This document shows, piece by piece, positions 55,651 through 64,000 of a stretch of 64,000 nucleotides of DNA. Below the pieces are notes generated by a model that worked only from the letters and a program-made list of their open reading frames with translations, was not told the origin of the DNA and searched no databases. A program made the position numbers and the translations under genes. The stretch's first letter is position 1; each line of letters begins with the position of its first letter. Source of the DNA: Gnetum montanum (taxonomy: Eukaryota; Streptophyta; Gnetopsida; Gnetales; Gnetaceae). Where the stretch lies: NCBI GenBank assembly GCA_015680685.1, contig MNCI01010828.1, positions 140,246-204,245 of the forward strand, in the 5' to 3' direction.

Positions 55651-55668
55651 TGGCGCTGTTGTCGGGAA
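55651..55668 (+). other. Primer binding site of element C, tRNA-Asp
   Basis: TGGCGCTGTTGTCGGGAA follows one T after the LTR and differs from the tRNA-Asp complement by transitions only. Confidence 0.85.
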
Positions 55669-55756
55669 CTTAGTTGTTTGTGCACTGTGTAGAACATAGG
55701 AGATCATTCATATCGTTGGGATGCTAGAACGAACCCTTAGGGTTGATCAAAAGAAA

Positions 55757-58220
55757 AATAAGACAACAGTAATTAGCACACTAAACAAGACAAAAATTTC
55801 TTCTTCTTCGCACAAAAGCACTTCACCACCTAGGACCAACACAAGAGACAGTCGGTGGTACAACACATGTAACCAAGATCCGCTAGTTCCTCAATAGTTC
55901 CGTGTGGTATATATTCATCATGATGAATATGTACCCAACTTTACCTTTATTCTCCATCGAGATGAACAACTGTGTTGAAGAGACTTGGAGGGTAACATAC
56001 TGTTGCCTCCAGACCGAGCAGTCCCCAACATGCTCCTTCGTGCTCTCGCACGAATAGGCATGTCACAGTTATACGCAGAATATATTACATGTAACCATGA
56101 CACAAGGGACTACCATCTGACAGAAGCGCAACAACAAATGGACTTACAACAAGAGAGATATCACATATCTTTGAAGGGCAAAGGACCCCATAACGCTCCA
56201 CTCATCTTAAGCGAAATTGAGGGTGGTAAACCTATTTCAATAGATTCTCCACAAAACTATGTTTCCCCTCCTAATAATGGTCAGGAGGTGGTGTATCAGA
56301 ACCTCTACTCCACGATTCACAATCTTGGTTTTGATCCCCACGAACACCAAGTGTTCAACGAGGGAACACAAACACATGATAAGGGTGGGCATTTTGATCG
56401 TAATCATGATCAGGGCTAGAACCATCAAAGAGATGGTAGGAAACATCATCACAGCGATGGTTCTCCTTCTTCTTCACCTTCATTGTCACATTCACCCTCT
56501 CCTTCAGTATTAGGATGTAGTCATAAGGAACCTAACCATGAGGATAAAGGTAAACAAAGTGAGAAACCTCGACGAGAGAGTTGAGAACGAGGATGAGGGA
56601 ACTTTAGAGAATCACGGAATAGAAGAAGGGAGAGTAGGGAATCGCGTAGACATCACAGACACTATGAACAAAATGATCATGAAGAACCTCTACTCGCAAC
56701 CCGAAGCATGTTAGATATCATGGAGGCCATAAGAATTCCCACAAGGCACCAAAAAGATAGCACGATCAAGAGGTTAGACATGAATAACATCCCACGATTT
56801 GAGGGGGGATACAACATTGATCCTCAGAACCATTTACAAGAATTTCATGATGCATGTGCCTTGCAGAACATCGAGAACGAATGGCAAAAACTAAAGTTGT
56901 TCCCAAGGATACTAGTAAAAGAAGCGGAAAGCTTGTACCGGTCCTTAGAACTGGAATCCATTCAAAGGTGCAGTACGATGCTAGAACTGTTTAATGATAA
57001 GTATCAAACGTACTCCCTAGTGCCCAACCTACCAAAGAAAATCCAAGGATGGAAGTAGGGAAGCCATGAACCCTTGGATGATGCCATGGAATGATATTAT
57101 GCATTGTTACATCGTTGCCCGGGCCATGGTTACTCGCAGTAGGATCAACTATGCCATCTCGTAGATGGACTTAGGCATGAAACCAGGAGAACCCTTGGAA
57201 TGTATGCCCAAGGGAGGTTATCAGAGCTTAGGTTCCATCAGGTTTATAGATTGCTTAGAGCAAGTAGCCAAGGAAGAAGGAGAGCTACGTAAGAGAGAAA
57301 GTGCGGAAGAGTACAACCGTGATCCTTCCCTCCAAAAAAGGGGAGTGAGATTTTGTGAGGAGGAGGAAGAGTCACCACTCGAAAAGATGATGCATAGGAA
57401 AACCTTGCCACTCCAAAAATTAACAATGGAGGTATCGGCAAAGGTAGACCAAATGTGGGACTCCCTAGATAGTAGATTTGAAACCGTTCTCAAAATTGTA
57501 GAGGAGTCTAAGGAGCAAGGTAATGACTATGAAAAGAAGAAAAAGAGGGACATGGTCAATGCACGTAACAAAGGTAAGGGTAAAATGGCCATCACCGAAG
57601 AGGTTGTGCATTCTGATACGGACAATGACAGTGGATGTGAGATATGCCAATATGACCATCCTAAGGGATGTTGCCCAATAATCTCACATCTGCAAGAGTT
57701 TGGGGTGTATGCACTTAACCCATGACTTAACAAACAGCAAGCACCCTGACAGTTACCTTATCCCCAAGGTAACTCAAGGCAGTTCCACTAGCCTTTAACA
57801 TATTATCCAAGTGGAACTATGCCACAACCTATTGAGCAACACCAACAGTGGCAATACCCACAATCACAGGGGATGCCACCACCAAGGCAACAATATCCTT
57901 ACCGGCAACCAGATCCATATGGCTACTACATGCAGCAGCCAATCTCTCCATGTAACTCTGTTGGTCACATGACACCACAATGTCACTACCAAGCTTGGGA
58001 GTATTATAGGAATCCTTCTCCTGGGAAAGACAACCTATAGACATATCATCCTCCAAACCCATCCGCAACTCTCATACCAATAGCTCCATTACCACCTGCT
58101 TCAACAATGCAAGGGGAACTCCCCACTCAATTGCAGCAACACAATGTCATGAGGGCTGTGAATCCTCAATCTACAATTGGTTTTGACAACCTTATGAAGA
58201 GAAGGCCTTTCTTCTGAACC
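55757..58220 (+). pseudogene. gag: gag of element C (broken)
   Basis: The position of the ATG of B reads ACA here. Then HHDEYVPNFTFILHRDEQL, LPPDRAVPNMLLRALARIGM (56006-56066) and a His/Asp/Ser-rich segment to 56580. The core (56708-57056) has MNNIPRFEGGYNIDPQNHLQ and LKLFPRILVKEAES. An acidic segment (57165-57590), compact motif GCEICQYDHPKGC (57635-57676) and a Pro/Gln-rich tail with PQSQGMPPPRQQYPYRQPDP follow. Stops at 55893, 56418, 56584 and 57056, mostly one transition from CAG, CGA or CAA. Confidence 0.85.
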
Positions 58221-58339
58221 AACAATCCAACCAAGCCCTCACCATCACAAGTGGTTGAACATCTAAACACCTCCCTATCAAATAAGGCTTCCATGCCCCC
58301 TTCAACACTAAAATCAAGCTTAACGTACACGATTATGTT

Positions 58340-58829
58340 AACACATGTCATTACTAACTGGATTAAGGTAGGCCACCTTCCTAGGAAATTCTCTGATCCT
58401 GGAAGCCCTCTAATCTATCTCCAAGTCGCTGGGAATGAACCATGTAAAGCTCTTCTGGACTCAGGTTCCAGAGTCAATCTAATATCACAAGAGATGTACA
58501 AAGTCTAGAACCTGCCTCCATTAAGGAAGAGTAACATTCGACTAGAGCTAGCTAACTAGTCCATCACTATTCCCTTGGGACTGGTGGAGGAAATTGTAAC
58601 CACTGTGTGTGGGTGGTCGTATCCAGCTGATTTCCTAGTGATACAAGTAAACAATGGTAAGGGGGACTTCCCAATAATAATGGGAAGGACATGGCTAAGT
58701 ACTATAGATGCACGCCTAGGAATCCACAATCTTTCCTTGGAAATATCCAAGAAGAACACTTTTGGAAAGATCGAGAAGAAGAAAGTTTCATGCATCGCAT
58801 ACAGTGACACAGGGTGCCATTGCGTGTAG
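58340..58829 (+). pseudogene. Protease region of element C (broken)
   Basis: WIKVGHLPRKFSDPGSPLIY and ALLDSGSRVNLISQEMY keep D-S-G. A stop near 58507 and another at 58558 separate them from GLVEEIVTTVCGWSYPADFL and FPIIMGRTWLSTIDARL. The frame ends at DTGCHCV. Confidence 0.85.
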
Positions 58830-59069
58830 AGATCATGAGTCATGCAAAGATTAGCATTGCCTGCATGCAATCGATGTGCACAAGACATTAATATACAAAA
58901 GTGCCTATATGCAGCAGCCACATGACAAGAAGAAACCCAGTGGCTGATGGCCAATCAAGAGAGCAACTCACTAACATACATGGAACTAACCGATGGGATA
59001 ACTAATGCTTACATTGAAAGCATAGATACATTGGAGCAAGTTCGTTGCCAACTTCCAAACCTTAACCTT

Positions 59070-60040
59070 GAAAACATCAACTAGGGGAAGTTGGAAATTC
59101 CTGAGAGATTTAAACAAGAGCCCCTAGATTTGAAACCATTGCCCACCAATCTGGAGTATATGATCCTCGAAAATGGAAAGTCAGTGATCATCAACATAAG
59201 ACTTGTTCCCAAACAAAAAGAAAGACTACTGAAAGTGAAAAAGATGGTCAAAAGCCTTTGCCTGGTCATACCCCAAGTTAATTGGAATAGATCCTAGGAT
59301 ATGATAGCATAAGATTTACATGGACCCCTCCATGAAACCTCGAAAGCAATCACAGAGGAGATTGAACCAAAAATTGAAGCAGATAGTAAAAGAAGAAATA
59401 GAACAACTTCTTAAGGATGGGTTCATATATCCCATTGCTAATAGCGAATGGGTTAGCCCTATGGTGATCATGCCTAAAAAGGGAGGCAAATGGAGGGTGT
59501 GTATAGATTTTAGGCTGTTGAACATGGCAACATTTATGGATCACTTTCCGTTGCCATTCGTTGACCAAGTCTTAGACACCATAGCAGGGCATCGCTATTA
59601 TAGTTTTCTAGATGACTATAGTGGATACAACCAAATACGGATAGCACTAGAAGATCAAGCCAAGACAAAGTTCACCAATCCTTGGGGAATGTTTGCATAT
59701 AAACAAATGTCGTTTGGCTTGTGCAATGCTCCTGCCACATTTCAATGCCTAGTTTTAAGCATATTCCAATAGCAAATAGGAAATGGAGTGGAAGTCTTTA
59801 TGGACGACTTCTCCACTTATGGAACAAGCTTTGATCAAGCCTTAGACCGATTAGAGCAAGTGCTGAAAAGATGTGTAGAAATGAACTTAAGGATCAACTA
59901 GTAGAAAATCCATTTGATGGTCCAAGAAGGTGTAGTGCTTGGGCATAATATTTCACATTCAAGAATAGAGATAGACCCATATAAAGTTAGGATCATCCAA
60001 GGAATCACCCGACAATCAGAAACTTTCAAAGATATTTAGT
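59070..60040 (+). pseudogene. Reverse transcriptase of element C (nearly readable)
   Basis: KLEIPERFKQEPLDLKPLP opens the region, with a frameshift near 59250. From 59320: GFIYPIANSEWVSPMVIMPK, WRVCIDFRLLNMATFMDHFP, YYSFLDDYSGYNQIRIAL, MSFGLCNAPATFQ, then the catalytic VEVFMDDFSTYG near 59795. One TAG (59770) lies between them. The YSGYNQI...FGLCNAPATF pattern is typical of Athila/Tat-group RTs. Confidence 0.88.
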
Positions 60041-60768
60041 CATTCCTTGGACACACTGGCTACTATAGGAGATTCATTGAGAACTTCTCCATGATTGCCA
60101 AACCGTTGGTAGAACCAACGAAAAAGGATGCACCATTCGAATGGACCAGGGAATGTGAACGAGCATTCCAAACTCTAAAACAAAAGCTTGTGGAAATTCC
60201 CATCCTACAAGTCCCTGACTGGTCTAGACCGTTCCACATAATGACTGACGCATCCAATTATGCCTTAGGAGCCGTACTTACACAGTTAGATGACCAAAAA
60301 TGTCTTTACTACATTCACTGTGCAAGTAGGAGTATCGCTGGTGCACAACTTAACTACACAACTATGGAAAAAGAATTAATGGTTGTAGTGTTTGCACTGG
60401 ACAAGTTTAGACACTATGTGTTAGGTTACAAAGTGTTTATCCATACGAATCATAGTGTAATCAAGTTCCTTATGAACAAGCCAATGGTTAGCCCTCATAT
60501 TATACGATGGTTGGTAATCCTACATGAGTTCGATCTAACGATGATCGATAGAAAGGGCGTTGAGAATGTCATTGCAGATCATTTATCTCAGTTGCACTGG
60601 GACAGCAAGGAGGATGAATATGTAATGTCCGATCATTTCCCTGATGAAGCCCTCTTTGTCGATGTAGAAAATGGTATAGTAGCATTCTCACCTATCTCCT
60701 TACCCAACAAACACCATAAGAGCTGGACTTTAGGAAGAAACAATAGTTTCTTCACAAAGCCAGGTACT
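60041..60768 (+). pseudogene. RNase H of element C
   Basis: SFLGHTGYYRRFIENFSMIA leads into FEWTRECERAFQTLKQKL and PFHIMTDASNYALGAVLTQL (catalytic Asp present). QLNYTTMEKELMVVVFALDK (Glu present), HTNHSVIKFLM (the usual Asp replaced by Asn) and IADHLSQLHWD follow. Open from 60091 to 60846, one of the longest intact stretches in the window. Confidence 0.85.
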
Positions 60769-60770
60769 TC

Positions 60771-61960
60771 ATGGAGATCAACGAACAACTTTACAAAGTG
60801 TGTCCTGATGGCTTGGTTCAATGGTGTGTGCCCGAGGTGGACCAACTAAGAGTTCTCCAACATGCTCAGGAGGGCCCTTGTGGGGGTCATTATGCAGGGA
60901 GACAAATGGCTATTAAGATCCTGCTTACAGGATACTACTGGCCAACATTATTTCGAGATGCCCATCAATTTGTCCAATCTTGTGAGTGCTGTCAACGTGA
61001 TGGGGAAATGACTGCTAGAATGGAGGGTCCGCAACAATGGATTCAACTTTTAGAATCCTTTGACATTTGGGGAATAGACTTTATAGGACCCATTACACCA
61101 ATGTCTAATGAAAAAGCTTACATCATTGTTGTTGTAGACTATCTAACAAAATGGGCTGAAGCAGCTACTATTATAGATTGTACATCATCTACAATTGCAT
61201 GATTTTTGTAACAACAAGTCGTAAATAGGTTTGTTGTATCACGTGCACTTATCTCGAATAATGGAACACACTTCATAGGTGCGACCTTTCAGAAGTTAAT
61301 GCAATGTTTAGGGGTTGAACATAAATTGACTACACCTTATCACCCCCAAGCTAATGGTGAAGCCGAGGTTACTAACCGGGAGATCACTAAAATATTAACA
61401 AGGACAATTAGCAAGTATAGGTGAGATTGGAGCACTAAACTAAATGATGCTCTCTAGGAATACCGCTCCACTTGGAAACTCCCTACAGGCTACTCTCCCT
61501 ATGAGTTAGTGTACGGAAAGCTTCCAAAGCTTCCAATTCAAACTAAGCTCCATACACTATCCATGGCTTGTAACCTCCACCTCAACCTAGATCTAGCACA
61601 AAAACAAAGGTTGGCAACTCTAAACGTGCTAGACAAGAACCGATTGGTTTCCCTGTCATCAAATGAGTTGCACAAGGCACATAACAAGCAACATCATGAC
61701 TTAAAAATTTGAAAGGTTAAGTACCAACCAGGAGATAAGGTCCTCTACTAGAACCCCACACATGTGCCACAATGCAAAAAATTTCAAACATTGTGGGAAG
61801 GGCCTTACATCATTCATACAACCTTTCCTTCAAGGGCCATGACCATATACAAACCTAAGAGCCCTGATAAGTGACTACTGGTTAATGTGCAACAGACCAA
61901 ACCCTTCCATGAACTTAGAACAACCAGTGCACATAATACCTCTACAAAAGGACAACCTCG
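60771..61960 (+). pseudogene. Integrase of element C (broken)
   Basis: HHCC zinc domain intact: LQHAQEGPCGGHYAGRQM and FVQSCECCQRDGEM. The core has WGIDFIGPITPMSNEKAYII (first Asp kept), ALISNNGTHFIGATF (second Asp changed to Asn) and NGEAEVTNREITKIL (Glu kept). The C-terminal part has LSSNELHKAHNKQHHDLKI and GPYIIHTTFPSRAM, without a chromodomain. Stops at 61200, 61425, 61459, 61712 and others. Confidence 0.85.
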
Positions 61961-63884
61961 CTCATTATTTTAGATCTCCTCCTTTGAACTCAGTCATGGG
62001 GGAGATGGCCACCTATGCTAATCATTTGAGGCCCTCAGTTCCTTTTTGAGTTTTTGTTTTACACCTTTTTGTTTTACAAATTTCTTTAACTTTTCTCATT
62101 TTTTTTTTTGCAACATCGTTTCTACTCTTTCATTTCTTTGTATGTTTATTTATTTTGTTAGGTTTTTCACCTAATAAGTGCTCCTGATGATGGTATAAAC
62201 TGTATTCCATTGATTGCTAATGTTTGGTTTTTACCTTTGAGTTATAATGTTGATACTAAGATATGGTTCTTTTGATATAATAGGCAATGAGTCCACATCG
62301 TCCATGCATCCATGAATTTCTATGGTCTCTCTTGGCTTGGAACTGTACAGTCCCTTTCTTTCAATAATAAGAACTATCAACGAATTGGTGACTGGGCATT
62401 TCTCAAACTAAGGAAGGACTCAAGGATTGAAAAGGGTATGACTTCAAGGGGATTTGATGCATTTGTGCTAACCATTCTCTTGGGTGCGTAGATATATTCT
62501 TCTTGAGTTTTCCTTACCATTCTGATGATTGCTTCATTTTCGGGAAGCTGAGCTAATAAAAATAATAAGTCTTTTCATGGTGTGGTTCTCACAGAAAAAA
62601 AAACAAGGAGAATTCAAAGCACACCCCTTAGAAAAAATAATCATTTGGGCTACAAGCACTGGTTATGGAACTAAACAAACATGTTCCCTCTAACTAAGGC
62701 CCTTTCTCGCTTCCTATCTTCTCCTTTCTCATTTCATCGGAATGGTGGTGACTTTTTGGTGGATGCATTCTTGTTACTTCAAGTGGATGGATTGGCCACA
62801 TGTATTAATGCGAAGTCACTGGATGTGGAATGTTTGAGGCTGGATTTGGAATGAGATCTACTAAGTCACATTAACCATTAATACATAAGGGGCTGTACAC
62901 CACCTTGTTCTTGAGACTCCATTCCATTCTCTTCTTTCCATCATTCTTTCTCCATTTTTCACCTCATTGCCAGTTGTATCAGTAGTCCATATTTTGGTTA
63001 ATGCATTATTTTCTTTTTGGTAAATTCTTGTGGTTAAGACTTTAATTCTTGCTTTCAAATGACATTTCTAAAGCCTACGGACTCTTCGAATGCAGGATTT
63101 TCAAGGCATTAGAGGCATGAGCCTGCTTTGGGGAGGACCCACTAGCATTCCTACTTGGTGCATCAGTTAATTTCTTTCCCTTAAACATTTCCACAATCAA
63201 CATTTATTTTGTTAATTTCCATCTCTAACATCCATTTTATCGGTGTTACCGTTGTTTCTTTTTCTCCATCTTTCTTATTTTTGTCCATTCTATCGCTACC
63301 AGAGGATTGCTCTTAGTCATGGGGGTCCTAGTCCAATTTTTTTAATTTTCTCTTAACCCCTACACCTTCGGTAGTCACCAATGTTATATCTCTAGAATCC
63401 GCATTAGTCATATCACAACTCAGCCAATGGACCTTACACCGAGGCAAGGTATCAACTGCATTGTGATTCATTTATCCTTGCTAATATAAAAATGTGTTCT
63501 GTGTGCATATGACAATCATACAACAATGGATTGGATCTGGAGGGAACACTTAAAATGGACTGTTGCTGGAATCGTTATACAAGGAATGAGATTGATGAAG
63601 CACTTATGGATGAATAATGAAAGGTGTAATCTTGGCATCGACAGCAACACATCTTCTTCTTCTCTCTCTCTCTCTTCTCTACTAGCTGCCAAATAAGGCT
63701 AGATGTCAAATGTACATAGTGTTCACTCTTGTGGTCATGAACACTATTTTTGCCATGTATTGTAATGATGATCCATCCATATGTCACCCCATTCACCACT
63801 AGTGTCATTCAAGTCAATAATCCCATACCTTCCCAATATTTTGTAAGGAACTTGAGGATGAATTTTTATTCAGTCATGGGGGTA
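61961..63884 (+). other. Non-coding tail of element C
   Basis: Starts with CAGTCATGGGGGAGATGGCC (61982), then TTTTTGTTTTACA units (62045-62090), hairpin (62579-62625), GGGGAGGACCCACTAGCAT (63135), a second TTAGTCATGGGGGT (63315), a TC microsatellite (63650-63680) and the border block CAGTCATGGGGGTA (63871). No gene of recognisable family. The third ORF present in element E at the matching place is absent. Confidence 0.75.
62579..62625 (+). ncRNA. Conserved two-tier hairpin (element C)
   Basis: Outer stem GGTGTG (62579)/CACACC (62620) and inner stem TTCTC (62586)/GAGAA (62608) around an A-rich loop. The inner stem differs in sequence from those of elements 2 and E but still pairs. Confidence 0.5.
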
Positions 63885-64000
63885 TGATGAGCTGCGATAT
63901 CGCATACTCAGTCATGGGGGTATGATGAGCCACGATATTGCGGCCTGCCGCAATGTCTATAAATAAGAGGCAACTTTCCCTGTTTTAGGCACTTAAATTT
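63885..64000 (+). repeat. 3' LTR of element C (start only), with duplicated border
   Basis: TGATGAG follows the purine block at 63885 and again at 63924, because CAGTCATGGGGGTATGATGA occurs twice (63871 and 63909). After the second start, U3 has a single GATATT word before TATAAATAAG at 63958; then it matches the 5' LTR to the window end. Confidence 0.88.

Larger units (their letters stand above)
54824..64000 (+). mobile_element. Element C: near-complete Ty3/gypsy element, right end outside window
   Basis: 5' LTR, PBS, gag, PR, RT, RNase H, integrase, tail and the start of the 3' LTR are all collinear. It is the best template in the window for the domain order of this family. Stops occur in every gene and the gag start codon is altered. 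It inserted head-to-head into the 5' LTR of element B. Confidence 0.9.

Noticed and set aside
63650-63680. TC microsatellite as a regulatory GAGA element
   Set aside because: Simple repeat of variable length in the tails (also 5620-5650 and 46093-46130 minus) with no further support.

Overview
This is nuclear DNA of a large-genome land plant, probably a vascular plant with slow DNA loss. It consists almost wholly of old, nested Ty3/gypsy LTR retrotransposons. Every gag, protease, RT, RNase H and integrase stretch is broken, mostly by in-frame stops. The PBS copies all match the 3' end of tRNA-Asp(GUC) including CCA, the domain order is gag-PR-RT-RH-IN without a chromodomain, and a long tail lies between pol and the 3' LTR; together these point to the Athila/Tat side of non-chromovirus Ty3/gypsy. 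The species cannot be named from the sequence. No intact host gene is visible; the only host-like locus is a decayed copy of a plant multi-pass membrane protein gene.

Layout. 1-6749 (+): element 1, with LTRs, gag and protease but RT to integrase removed. 6750-7034 and 16873-17191: two halves of one older LTR (LTR-III) split by element 2. 7035-16877 (+): element 2, gag-only, with about 3.2 kb of foreign DNA (membrane-protein pseudogene plus an unrelated LTR) between PBS and gag. 17192-20105 and 31463-36450 (-): the two halves of element F, split in pol by element E. 20106-31462 (+): element E, with gag, PR, RT, integrase, a long third ORF (Athila-type, head domain plus coiled coil) and a 3' LTR; its 5' LTR is gone. 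36451-38700: mostly unassigned, with a LINE/SINE-type 3' tail and a tandem duplication. About 38800-40989 (-): L1-type LINE. 40990-41054: a copy of mature tRNA-Asp joined to the U5 end of an LTR. 41056-44783 (-): element A, internally deleted. 45138-54823 (-): element B, nearly complete. 54824-64000 (+): element C, nearly complete, inserted in the 5' LTR of B; its 3' LTR runs off the window.

How the parts relate. All elements share the PBS, the gag core, an unusually compact CCHC motif and a non-coding tail of about 1.9 kb. That tail carries T-rich TTTTTGTTTTACA arrays, copies of a CAGTCATGGGGG purine block, and a two-tier hairpin whose stem bases covary between elements. Elements 1 and 2 lack pol but keep LTRs, PBS, gag and tail, as expected of parasites of B/C-like partners. 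The most unusual object is the tRNA-LTR junction at 40990-41056, which looks like a fossil reverse-transcription primer. Stops sit largely where related copies have CAG, CAA, CGA or TGG, which points to deamination of methylated cytosine.
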